Notes under the pieces: generated by a model
The model's database searches: none
Seen by the model: the letters and a program-made list of their open reading frames with translations, nothing else
Told to the model about the DNA's origin: nothing
Program-made: the position numbers and the translations under genes
Source of the DNA: Cryptomeria japonica
Lineage: Eukaryota; Streptophyta; Pinopsida; Cupressales; Cupressaceae
DNA: 64,000 bases
Direction of reading: 5' to 3'
Assembly (NCBI RefSeq): GCF_030272615.1
Contig: NC_081412.1
Location: 142,126,247 to 142,190,246 of the forward strand
Shown here: piece after piece, positions 12,096 through 22,242 of the stretch
Numbering within the stretch: position 1 is the first letter of the stretch
How the letters are laid out: the number at the start of each line of letters is the position of its first letter

Positions 12096-14297
12096 TCACT
12101 GGGTGCTCCCTCTGTCCTCCTCATCCCTACCATGCCTCAAGGATAAAGTCCCTCCTGTCCAAGGTCCTAGCTGTGGTGGTCTCATAGGTCCACTCACCCC
12201 CATGCTGCTCACTAACCTCCGAGAGTGTGCCCTGCTCTCTGTCCTCGATCGAGCCCGATATGATGCTACTCTCTACTCTGGTGGAACTGCACTCTTATAT
12301 AGTGTCCTCCAATGGCGTATCTCCTCTCCGGTCTCTACCAACATCTGTGCCATCTCACATGCACTAGCGTCCCTAATCGACCCAATATACTCAGTGACTC
12401 TCTGTTCTTCTCGCTGTGCCTGAGCTATTGTTGTATCTCGAGCCGCTGTAAGTCTGGCTATCTCTGCTCTAAACTGATCATGCTCTATCCTCAAGATGGC
12501 ATTCTGTCTCTCTAATGTCGCAATGTGATCATGCTGACTCGCTATGGTAGCCCTGCACATCTCCATCTCCTCTATCCTAGTTGTCTCCGGCTCTATGGGT
12601 ATATCCTGCAATGACTCCTGATCGGCTGAATCTGGCTCATAATCATCATCCCCCTCATCCTCATCACTGCCCTCATCCTCCTCTCCTATGAGTGGGAAGT
12701 CCTCCTATCTCCTAGGTACCAGAATATCAGGATCTGTCAATGGCACTGGCTGTCATCGTGCAAACCATCGCTCATACTCCTCTGTCATCCCTACGTCCAC
12801 CACATCTGATCTCCAATCCCACTGTCTTTGTTGTAGCTATGTGAAATCGGCATAGGCTATGTGTGGCTAAATTATCCTTCCCCACTGACTCGTCTCTCTA
12901 TGAGATCGGGCAAAGTGTGCAGTCCTTCTAGGTACATCCTGCCTCTCTCCAAACTGTCGTCTGACTCTCTCTAGTAGGTACATCTCAATCACTCTCTAGT
13001 GATTCACTGGTCGCCCAATTAGGTATCTCTCCTGTCTACAATACGGTAGCTCATCACTATCATCTGACCATCCAGGGCAATGAAGATATGGCCTCCATGT
13101 GAACTCTCTCAATCTGTCTAGCTCATGTCGCCAATACAGTATGTATCTCAAAGGAGCCTGTCTCAGTGCTCCCCCATAGTAGTACACATATGGTCAGTGT
13201 GGTAATACCTGTCTCTCTAAAATTGGTCGACATATAGCTATGTGCTCAAATGCCCATACCTATAGCAGTGTGACTCCACAGCTCAAAGTCTGCACTCCCT
13301 AATATGCTATCTGATGCAGCTGAAAATATAGCATAGCCAGTACACGTGGTCCCCATGCGTACACCATCCCCTCTGTCTCCATCCGCTCTAGCACTCTTCC
13401 CCATCTAATAGGGAATCCATGTCCTTGTCTGTCTCCTACTAGTAGGCATGCTATAACCACGGCTATCACCACATATCGTCGATCATACTCTGATGCCATG
13501 GTCTCCCAGCCGGTCTCCCTCTCTACGATGTCCAAATCATCTGCGTCGCACTCAAATAATCTACACAATGCATCTCTCCCTATCACCAGCTCATACTCTA
13601 TCATCTCCCCATGAATCAGAATGCGGAGGATACGCCATACATCCTCTAGTGTCACAATCACCTCTCCAGTCACCAGATGGAATGAGGAGGTCTCTGAATG
13701 CCATCGCTCTACCAATGCGGTAAGCAATCCTGTGTTTGCCCTAATCTCGAGCATGAATGTGATATAGTATATCCCAAGTCCTGCTAATGTATCTTTGTCT
13801 ATGCTTCTAAGTCTATGTCGTAACATGAAGTAGTCAGGTCGGTTCTCCCGCATGATCAATGGATACTGTCGACTCTGCATCACAATTGGGGCACATTTTG
13901 TCAATTTTAGGGTTTGCTCCTATAGGCTACATTTCCTTGTTTCATGTCCAAATTAGGGTGTTTTTCATCTCTTTTAACCTATCCTATCCTTATCCTCCCT
14001 TTTTGGATCATTCGCTTGTTGTTTTTGACCAAAATTGGCTTCCCAGGGAACAACTGCGCCTGTGTGATGTATCCTGCACCTGTGTAGCAACAACTTGTGC
14101 CTGTGTACCCTACACACATGCAAGATACCCTACAAAAGCACAGGATGTGCTCACATAGGCACAGAAGTTAGTTTCTGCATTTCCTGTGGGCCCCGTAATG
14201 TCCCGCAAGCGATCAAAATTCATAAAATTGACAATATGGGTTTTTGAGATACATACCGCTGCTCCCGCGTCATTCGGTCATCTGTAGGTGCATACAT
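12096..14297 (-). pseudogene. Element A antisense gene: PMD, acidic tract, coiled coil, with intron
   Basis: The gene runs opposite to gag-pol. The PMD (plant mobile domain; related to the MAIN/MAIL proteins and to transposon proteins) lies at about 13872-13190 with the core ERWHSETSSFHLVTGEVIV and LEDVWRIL. An Asp/Glu-rich tract lies at about 12690-12625, and a coiled coil at about 12600-12300. The frame is unchanged from 13872 to the TGA at 12098-12096; only stop codons interrupt it. A proposed first exon (14297-14257) gives 13 codons plus two bases, followed by a donor GTATGT. An acceptor ending TGATGCAGAG places exon 2 at 13872 in matching phase (intron 13873-14256); the alternative acceptor two bases earlier would not. 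The product would have been about 605 residues. The function is unknown. It could modulate the element or be a captured host gene. Confidence 0.75.
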
Positions 14298-14691
14298 GTT
14301 CCCTGAGGTGATCTAACATTGGAATGTTTGCCATCTCTCTGCAAGTGTCCTTTTCCAGAGCAACAAATTCTCCTCTTTGGCTAGTGCAAATGAGCAATTT
14401 TCACTCTCTTTGTCTCATTTATAGATCTTTGTCAGTGCATAGATGGACGTGCACTCTCTCCATCTCATGCTAATCACAATCTTTGGCACCTTCAATTGCT
14501 TGTCATTTGTGCATCCGATCCCTGATTTTCAGTCCATTTGCTCCTATCAGTTTTTATCATTCTTATCGATCAATTGGCCTCTTTTCTGGATATCTCCGGC
14601 CAATTCCTCGAGGGGGCATCCATATGTCATTATCATTGTCTGGGGCATTTTCATTATTGTTCTTTGAAACAATGCTTAAAATCGCATTGTC

Positions 14692-14707
14692 TCAAAGAGG
14701 GGCAAAA
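14692..14707 (+). other. Element A polypurine tract
   Basis: The purine-rich run caaagaggggcaaaa directly precedes TGTAGACGTCTC, the start of the 3' LTR. Its position between the antisense gene and the LTR is as expected for the plus-strand primer. Confidence 0.75.
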
Positions 14708-16160
14708 TGTAGACGTCTCAAAATGGTCAATGCTTGCGGAGTCATACTTTAACATTTGCGCATTGCCTTATTTTAGGGTTTTTACGTCGCATTAACATTT
14801 CTTCTATGTTGTGCACTTGGTCTTTATCATTTGCAAGCATCGAGTTCTTCTTCTGCATTCTTCATCAGCCTCACTTTCGAATTTGGTCTTGTCGATAACA
14901 ATCTTCAGTCATGATTTTGGTCGATCTTATCTTGTCGCATCAATATGCGTGCTCATTTGTCATATTTTGGACATCGTCAATCCTAATTAGGGTTTTGTCC
15001 TCTTATCAATCTTATCATTTTGCGATCGATTTGTCATCGATCATTGTCATTTTCAATCTTGTCATCTTGTGATCGATTTGTCATCGATCGTGGTCATTTT
15101 CAATCTTGTCGTTTTGCAATCTATTTTGTCATCGATCCTTGTCCTCTTGTCAATTTTGTCATTTTGCGATCGATTTGTCATTGATCGTCATCTTTCTCAA
15201 TCATGTCAATTTGGATCAATTAGTCATTGTTCCTCGTCAATTGGCGCATTTATCAATCAAATCATTTGTCAGCATTGGTCCTTTGTCAGTCAGAATCATG
15301 ATCAAATCAAATCGATATCAATTATCCTTTGTCAAGACCTAATTGTCATTCTTGCATTTTCTAATTCATCTTCTAGGGTTTCATGATATATTCATTTAAC
15401 CTTGTTTGTCATTTCTCCCTCTAGGTTAAATAATTTATTTATCCTAAGTCTTCTTGTCACAATTAAATGTTTATTTAATTGGCTAACTAATTCTTCCCTC
15501 TTTGTGAATTAATTAATAAATGAAAAATTGTTAATTAATTCACTTAATTCCTAATTTCCTCATTTTCTAATTTCCTAATTTCTAATTCATCTAATTTCAA
15601 TTTTCTCCTATATTTCTCCTAATTTCATGGGAATGACATAGCAAATTTGTCATAATTTGTTATAATTGACAATCAATCAATTTTGACATAGTAATTTTGT
15701 CAAAATTATCAATCAATCAATTTTGCATAGAAAGTGCAAATTTGTCATAATTTGTCATGTTTGTCATTCTTGATTTGCAATTTCCATTCTAATCAAATTC
15801 ATGCTAATCTTGTCTTTTCTCCAATTTGTCTATAAATTGGATGAATTTCTTCAATCAAGGTCCCTGGTCGAATCAATCACGCTTCTAGTATTCTTGCGCT
15901 ACCATATTGTTTACTTGCTTTCACATCATGCTTATGCACTAGTAGGCGAGATCCACAAACAAAGCTATTTGAAGGAGAAAGAAGGACAATGGAGCCACAT
16001 GAAGGAGACATTCAAGTTTGCAATGGTTTGCATTTGAATTGATGTCTTGTTTTCATGTCTTTATTGAGTGTTTTTAGGATTGGTCATTGCAATTGAGTTT
16101 TCGTGATTGAACTAGGATAATGTTTATATTGCTTTGATGATTCCACATTTTCTATCTACA
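14708..16160 (+). repeat. Element A 3' LTR, truncated at its right end
   Basis: The LTR starts TGTAGACGTCTC after the polypurine tract. It is AT-rich and ends without a recognisable CA terminus where copia C sequence begins on the minus strand (about 16155-16170). By analogy with the B LTR, the part around 15940-16060 corresponds to the region some 850 bases before the LTR end, so a sizeable part is missing. No coding region is supported inside. Confidence 0.65.
15010..15195 (+). repeat. Tandem repeat with CGATCGATTTGTCATCGATC core in element A LTR
   Basis: Four imperfect copies, with cores near 15021, 15068, 15116 and 15166, are spaced about 48 bp apart. Each core is a near-palindrome around ATCGAT. 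The array lies in the upstream part of the LTR, where promoter and enhancer elements are usual, but no regulatory role is shown. Confidence 0.75.
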
Positions 16161-16164
16161 CTTC

Positions 16165-16664
16165 ATGTTTCATTTTCAACTCTTCCCTTGTACCATTTGA
16201 ACATTTGAAAAGCTTCTGATTTCTCTTTTAAAAACATGACTGACATCATTCTTGAGTAATCATCTACAAATAATATGAAATATTTATCACCATACTAACT
16301 TTGAACTTTCATAGGACCACAAATATCAGTGTGTACTAGATCTAAAATTCCTTTAGAAGTGTAGGACTTACTTGTAAAGCTTGATCTTGTCATCTTACCC
16401 ATCTGGCATCCTCGACACATAGCATTCTCAGGTTTTTCCAGACTCAATAGACCTCTTACTCGGTGCTTCTTACTTATTTTGATCAGATTATCAAAATTTA
16501 CATGACAAAACCTTTTATGCCATAACCAGGTATCATCTATCTTTGCATAAAGACACTTGTTCCGAGTTGGGTCAAGATGAAATGTATTACCTTTTGTTTT
16601 TGTCCTAGTAGCAGCTAACTTTCCATGCTTGTCATGAACTTTGACAATTCCTTTCAGAAATTCT
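16165..16664 (-). pseudogene. int: Element C pre-integrase module and partial integrase
   Basis: The frame continues from the protease segment after a stop. It shows LWHKRFCHVNFDNL and, further on, CRGCQMGK, together the zinc-binding module. VHTDICGPM carries the first catalytic Asp of the DDE core. Sequence similarity stops after the block FKWYKGRVENET near 16170, before the second Asp and the Glu, so no active enzyme is possible. A TAG interrupts the frame within this part. The break coincides with the junction to the element A LTR. Confidence 0.8.
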
Positions 16665-16666
16665 AT

Positions 16667-17527
16667 TTAGTATCCTGTATTGTTTAGCTGTGCTACACTC
16701 AACAAATCATATTTCAAACCTTCAACCCAGTATACATCATCACATTTAGCATTGTCAAGAAGTGTTATAGATCCTTTACCTTTCACCAGACATGGTGCAT
16801 CATTACCAAATCTTACATAGCCTCCATCATAGTCTTCTAATTTAACAAACTTGTGTTTATCACCTATCATATGATGCGAGCATCCACTATCTATGATCCA
16901 ATAATTATTATTATTTATGTGAGATATTAGAGATTTTTCTTCATACCTTTCTTCATTAGATCCATCTTTAATAGCCACATAAACCACTTTCTCAGTATCA
17001 GTTTCATCAGATTCATCATCATTGGATTCCTCATCTGCTACTAGACATGTCTTTCTATCTCTCCTTCTGAAGTCTCGGTGTCCTCTGTATTGGTTGTCTT
17101 TCTGCCTGTTATCTCGGTATTCTCTCTTTTCACTAGATTCTTTGTTAGGGCAGTTAGAAGCCATATGTCCTATCTTATCACAATTGAAACATTTTAAAGG
17201 TAGCTTTCCTTTATACTTACCTTTTCCTCTCGGTAACCTTCTGGCTAATAATGCTTCAAATTCTTCTTGCTTCTTGATTTCCTCATACAGTTTGTGCACT
17301 TTTTCCATGTTCTTGTGAAATCTTTCACTTGCTCCATTATGATCTCCTTCAAAGTACTTACTCATTCTATCATTGTAATCATCAGATTCACTAATATGAA
17401 AAGAACTGAATGCAGATTCAACTTTATTTACCGAATACCCACTGTTATCAAAATTACTTAACTCAAATGCATGTAGCTTACCAATAGTAGCATCCAAATA
17501 GATTGGCATGTTAGGTACAAACCTCAA
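16667..17527 (-). pseudogene. Element C gag C-terminus with zinc knuckle, and protease
   Basis: The 286-codon frame begins in the second half of a copia Gag. A Lys/Arg-rich stretch precedes the classical knuckle CFNCDKIGHMASNC at about 17200-17160. An acidic spacer (DEESNDDESDETD) follows. The aspartic protease motif WIIDSGCSHHM is at about 16905-16870; the catalytic Asp is present. YDLLSVAQLN near the end leads into the pre-integrase module. The upstream boundary is an in-frame TGA at 17545-17543, where Arg (CGA) fits the Gag family, so this frame and the 17546-18040 frame were one protein. Confidence 0.85.
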
Positions 17528-17545
17528 TTCATTGATTGTAGAGAC

Positions 17546-18040
17546 TCAAATAGCATAAGCTAGTAGAAGGGTTCTCAACAACTTACTTGTTATATCCTTT
17601 TCTTCAATAGTTCCACCTGCTCCTTTAATTTGATTGACAATCTTCTTTAGTCTTGTATTGTATTGGGTTATGTTTTCACCTTCATTCATCCTCATGGATT
17701 CAAGTTGTCCTCTTAGACTATCTACTTTTGCTCTTTGAACATGTTCATCACCTCCATACACAAATATGAGCTTAGTCCACATTGCTTTTGCATCATTACA
17801 GCCTTCTAGATCATTAAACTCTGAGTCGGTCAATGCTGATGTAATTTCAATCATAGCTTGAATATGTTCTTGCTTTGCCTTTATCTCTTCCAAGGCCATA
17901 GGGTTGGTGCTCGGTGCAATATAATCATTCTCCAAATAATATGTTGCATATTCTCCAATTCCTGATAAATGCAGCTTCATTCTTTTCTGCCATGTGGAGA
18001 AACTTGACTTGTTCAGCTTCGGTGCATCCCTTTTATACAT
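17546..18040 (-). pseudogene. gag: Element C gag N-terminal part
   Basis: The 164-codon frame starts 46 nt downstream of the primer-binding site, which supports the ATG at 18040 as the Gag start. It contains the copia Gag core: an early NKSSFSTWQKRMKLHL block, the AMWTKL block and the LRGQLESMRM to IKGAGG stretch that defines the family (UBN2-type Gag). It forms the particle shell. It is separated from the following frame by one TGA. Confidence 0.85.
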
Positions 18041-18086
18041 CTTCAGATCTTTCCCTCAAGTACCTTTAAACTTTTTCTTCCAGAGT

Positions 18087-18103
18087 CTAAAGCTCTGATA
18101 CCA
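18087..18103 (-). other. Element C primer-binding site (initiator tRNA-Met type)
   Basis: On the minus strand, TGGTATCAGAGCTTTAG starts two bases after the LTR end. TGGTATCAGAGC is complementary to the 3' end of plant initiator tRNA-Met, the usual copia primer. Confidence 0.92.
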
Positions 18104-18105
18104 AT

Positions 18106-19620
18106 TGATAGTTCTGATACTTAATGTAAGTACAGATGCCAATAGCTAACAAGATAAGACGGGGGGGTGAATCATACAAACTTAATCTTCCATAAAAATA
18201 ATAGATTCAACCTCGATAACTTATACTTCAGCAATATAACCAAAACTACTAAACATGCAAACTCATAAGCATATAATCATCAAAACACTCATAACACCAT
18301 ATTTAACATGGAAACCCAAATAGGGAAAAACCACTGTGGGATTTCAAACCCACTAAGAAATATACTCTTCTAGAATATGCTTGGTTAAAAGCAAATCTTG
18401 TTAAAGATTACAAACACATTGCTAGATGTGACCCGCTTAAGGGATTTCCCTCAGATCTATTAGGATCTTCACTTTGTCAGAAGTAACCTTGTCAAAGGAT
18501 TTCAAACACTCATTTAGAATGTTACCTTTCTAGACGGTTTACATATAAGACTGTTAAGTCCACTCGGTTAAGAGATTTTCTGTCACTTACAAAATAACAG
18601 TAATAAAATCTATCTGCAACTTCACATCTAAAATGCTAAAGCAAATTCTTATTTGCTCAAAACAATCTAGTCATAGGACTTATCTTGTCCCTCTATTGGG
18701 CTCTCTACTCTATTATTCAAACTGGTCTTCAAGCTTTTGTGCTCGTTAATCACTATGTAGCATCCTTGTGCATACACTTGCCCGCATAGATTGTTTATCA
18801 ACAATTGCTTATTTATAAACAATTGCTAACCGCTTAATCTCCTTGATCACATTTCCCATGATCAATCTTAGCCATCAAATCTTCAAACTTGACTAGGTTC
18901 AATGTATCCTTCCGATCTAAAAATGTTTTACCTCACCTCGGGACTTGCATTCCTTCTTGGAACTTGCACAAGGTTATTGTAGTTCAATCTACGCTGTAGA
19001 TCTTCCTGCTGATTTTCCTTTGCCATAGATCCTTAACAAACTTCATGCACGACATACCAATCATTTATACATTTCCAGCGAATCATTGTCCTTCATTAAA
19101 TAATGCTTTTATCCATCCCATGCGCATTGTCATAACTCGATTGCAACTTGATAAATACTAAACTTTACTTGGTAGACATTTCGCCTTCATTAACCGATAT
19201 CGATAACCTTAGGATTTACTGACTAGGTTCCTTAGGGTTTATCGACTAGGTTCTTTGCTTGGTGACATAGTATAGTATTAACCTTACAATCAACAACATA
19301 TGTAGAATATCAAAACAATCTAAACATCATGATCTCATCGTTGTCTAACTTGGTAATAGTTGCCCATTGAATAGCTTATTTCTCCCTTTAATCATCACAT
19401 TCTTTCTGTGTCTTTTACGGACATCTTAATTCTCTTCTAATCAATCTTCTCAAGATATGGCAACATCATACTAAATTAGATAATAAATTTCTTGACATCA
19501 CTAACAAAATAATGTTATAAAGATAGTTATCATCCTTCTTCAGTTATATCAATGATCTTCAACAACCTTCTCAATATCCTTACTGAATATCAACAATCTC
19601 CTGATGTTGAAATACCAACA
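18106..19620 (-). repeat. Element C 5' LTR
   Basis: On the minus strand the LTR begins TGTTGGTATTTCAACATC (19620) and ends CAGAACTATCA (18106), 1515 bp. Near its 3' end it has the run ATTCACCCCCCCGTCTTA, shared in style with the D, E and solo LTRs. It is immediately followed by the primer-binding site. Confidence 0.88.
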
Positions 19621-20710
19621 ATCTTTCTTACTATAATGCCAACAGATGTGTATTATGTGGAAGGCCTAAAGCACAACTTGTTGAGTGGGGGTCAGATGTG
19701 TGACAAAAGTTAAAAATTCACCTTTGATTCTATCAACTGCCAGATAAAGAAAGAGAGTATGAATCAGATTGTAACCGAAGGAAACAGGACAGATGGTAAT
19801 GTATAAAATATGAAAGAATGTTTTGAATCCCAATGTATGTTGGGATAAGTGGATGAAAGATAGTTGTGGCACAAAAGATTAGGCCACATAAATTTTGATA
19901 ACTTAGTTGCAGTAAGCAAAAAAGGGTGTGTAAGAAATATTCCACCCATCATCAAACCGGTAAGCACATTTTGTGATGAATGTGTGAAAGGGAAGAAGAC
20001 CAAGGTGAGATTCAAAACAAAAGAAAACACCTCAAGACCACTTGAAATTGTACATACAGATCTATGTGGTCCAACTAGGACAAGAGTTCTTGCTAGTGAA
20101 AGATATTTTATGCTCTTCATTGATGACTGTTCAAGAATGACATGGGTCACTTTCCTACAAGATAAATCACAAGCATTTGATAGATTCAAGATCTTTAGGA
20201 AGATGGTGGAGAAGGAAAGTGGGTGCAAGCTGAAATGCCTAAGATCAGACTGGGGTGGAGAGTTCACATCAAATGAGTTTGAAGATTATTGTGAAAGACA
20301 TGGAATTAGAAGGCAATACTCAACCCCTAGGACACCACAACAAAATAGTATGGTAAAAAAGAAGAACATGATAGTCAAGGAGATGGCAATAATCATATTA
20401 AATGAGGCTAGTTTGTCAAACATATATTGGAAGGAAGCAGTTCATATTGCTGAATATACCTTGAACCGGGTTCAACTAAGAACAAACAATAGAATGACAC
20501 CTTATTAGTTGTGGTATGAGCGGAAACCATTAGTCAAGAACTTTAAGGTATATTGAAGCAAGTGTTTTATCAAGAGAGATATGGATGGATTAGGTAGTTT
20601 TGATTCCAGGAGTGATGAAGGAATCTTCCTTGGCTACTCATCTAACAAAAAGGCCTATAAATGCTACAACAAAAGACTAAGAAGAGTCATTGAGAGTGTG
20701 CATGTAAGAG
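19621..20710 (+). pseudogene. int: Element D integrase with altered catalytic Glu
   Basis: The frame opens at the C/D junction and reads VYYVEGLKHNLL (pre-integrase) near 19650. A TAA lies near 19710, and the 214-codon open frame starts at 19864. The zinc module is WHKRLGHINF to CDECVKGK. DDE residues: HTDLCGP carries the first Asp (about 20056) and RSDWGGEF the second (about 20245). In the third block the sequence is PQQNSMVKKKN, where copia integrases have Glu after the Val; codon 20356-20358 is AAA (Lys), so the catalytic Glu is lost. A TAG near 20506 and a TGA near 20554 follow. Confidence 0.85.
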
Positions 20711-20712
20711 TT

Positions 20713-20762
20713 TGACTTGTTATCATCTGGAGATCACTTGGTTATGATAAAGATATGGTTTG
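20713..20762 (+). repeat. 50-bp LTR-derived segment inside element D pol
   Basis: The segment from tgacttgttatcatctgg to agatatggtttg matches 22412-22463 inside the D 3' LTR with about five mismatches. It lies exactly where the N-terminal half of RT is missing. Confidence 0.85.
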
Positions 20763-21869
20763 TAGGTTAAGGAAAGCTTTATATGGATTGAAGCAATCTC
20801 CTAGAGCTTGGTATGCTAGATTGGACAAATATCTTATGAAACTTGGTTACACTAAAGGTAATACTGACAACAACTTATACTTCAAAGTAACTAATGAAGA
20901 CATTTTGGTTATTGAAGTTTTTGTTGATGACATCATTTTTGGAGGAGAAGATGGATTGTGTAAAAACTTTTCTAACAAGATGCAGGAAGAATTTGAAATG
21001 TCTATGATTGGGGAGATAAAATTCTTTTTAGGATTGCAGATTTCTTAGACTGGTAAAGGTATATTTTTATGTCAATCAAAGTATTTGAAGGAATTACTGA
21101 AGAAATTTGGTATGGAAAACTCTAAACCGGTAAGTACTCCTATGACTACAACTGACAAATTATCATTGAAGGATGATTCAGCTCTTGTTAATCCAACAAG
21201 ATACAAATCTATGATTTGAGGTTTATTGTATTTGACACAAACGAGACCTGACATAATGAATGCAGTGTATATTGTTTCAAGATTTCAGAGTAATCCTAGA
21301 GAAAATCATGAAGCAGCAGTAAAAAGGATTTTCTGGTATTTACAAGGCACAACAAATCTTGGTTTATGGTATCCTAAAGATAAAAATTTTGATTTATGTG
21401 CATACACTGATGCTAATTGATTTATGTAGATGATAGAAAGAGAACCAACGGTGGGGTATTTTTTCTTGGTAGTAGATTGATTTCATGGTTGAGCAAGAAA
21501 CAGAGTTGTACATCATTATCAACAGCAGAATTAGATTATGTTGCAGCAACAACCAATTGTACTCAGGTATTATAGATTAAAAACATGTTGAAGGACATAA
21601 AGGTAAAATGCAAAGAACCTATAATCATCTATTGTGATAATTCAGTAGCAATTGATATATCTAAGAATCTGGTATTTCACTCTAAAACTAAACATGTTTC
21701 TATCAAATACAATTTTCTTAAAGAGAATGTAGAAGCAAAAGAAGTAATATTGGTTTATGTGAATACTAAAGAGCAGATTGCATACATCTTTACTAAGCCT
21801 TTGCCTAAGGAAACATTTGAATATATCAGAGAGCAGCTTGGGGTCATACCCTCACCGGTAGAGACTTAG
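20755..21869 (+). pseudogene. pol: Element D reverse transcriptase (C-terminal half) and RNase H
   Basis: The copy begins in the middle of RT at CRLRKALYGLKQSPRAWY. The catalytic block reads VFVDDIIFGG (about 20920-20949), a Phe variant of YVDD. IKFFLGLQIS closes the first segment at a TAG (21046-21048). The palm-to-RNase H link has KPVSTPM, GLLYLTQTRPD and LWYPKDKNFDL. The RNase H (about 21400-21800) shows CDNSVAIDISKN and FHSKTKHVSIKYNF, and ends with YIFTKPLPKETFEYIR. There are stops at 21046, about 21219, about 21418 and 21867. The N-terminal half of RT, with its first catalytic Asp, is missing. Confidence 0.87.
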
Positions 21870-22242
21870 ACAGTTGATGCTTGGCATCAAACTGGCATAA
21901 TTTACAAAGAAACCTTTTTCCAGCTTTGATGGAGGAGAGCTACTTCTCAGGGGGAGTAGCTGGATAAGTTGGTATTTGTAATTGGTTCTATGAACTGGTT
22001 GTATCTAGTATTTGTATTATTCTGGTATTTGATGTTAAAGGGGGAGAGATATCTATGGAAAAACATTATCCTTTGGGGAGAGATTATTCATTGGGGGAGA
22101 GATTTTTACTCTCTGAATTTGTATTTTGATTTCTGGTATTGATCTATTCTGGAGATGGTTGGTTTTTGGTTTTTGGCATTTTTGCTTTGGCACTTAGATG
22201 GTTTTTCCGTCTTATGTTGCCATCAATGCCAAAGGGGGAGAT
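21870..22242 (+). other. Element D 3' non-coding region with repeated polypurine tracts
   Basis: Purine-rich tracts occur near 21947 (cagggggag), 22037 (aaagggggagagat), 22073 (ttggggagagat), 22093 (tgggggagagat) and 22231 (aaagggggagat). The last one abuts the 3' LTR and is the likely primer. Multiple tracts are typical of Sireviruses. Confidence 0.8.

Larger units (their letters stand above)
1312..16160 (+). mobile_element. Ty3/gypsy element A, Tat lineage, decayed, with antisense PMD gene
   Basis: Order on the plus strand: gag (1312-4071), protease (core 4648-5385), RT with RNase H (about 6310-8514, interrupted by a solo LTR), a second RNase H (about 8640-9060), integrase (about 9220-10398), then a 1.7 kb A-rich spacer, an antisense PMD gene (12096-14297), a polypurine tract and the 3' LTR start at 14708. 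A second RNase H after the RT-linked one is the hallmark of the Tat lineage. Gag and protease share one frame from 1312 to about 5440. One frameshift near 5440-5465 changes the frame; the 874 bp added by the solo LTR accounts for the later frame difference. The 5' LTR was not found. The 3' LTR appears cut near 16160 where element C sequence begins. Confidence 0.85.
16165..19620 (-). mobile_element. Ty1/copia element C, 5' part only
   Basis: Reading on the minus strand: LTR (19620-18106), primer-binding site, gag, protease, gag-pre-integrase zinc module and the beginning of integrase, ending near 16165. The rest of integrase, RT, RNase H and the 3' LTR are missing. The LTR terminus at 19620 abuts copia D coding sequence, which is open right up to that base, so C probably inserted into D and a later deletion removed the other side of both. 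The 5 bp next to the LTR (ATCTT, 19621-19625) would be one copy of the target duplication. Confidence 0.85.

Noticed and set aside
15010-15195. Regularly spaced repeats resembling a CRISPR array
   Set aside because: The intervening parts are themselves similar, the units vary, and the setting is a plant LTR; it is an ordinary tandem repeat.
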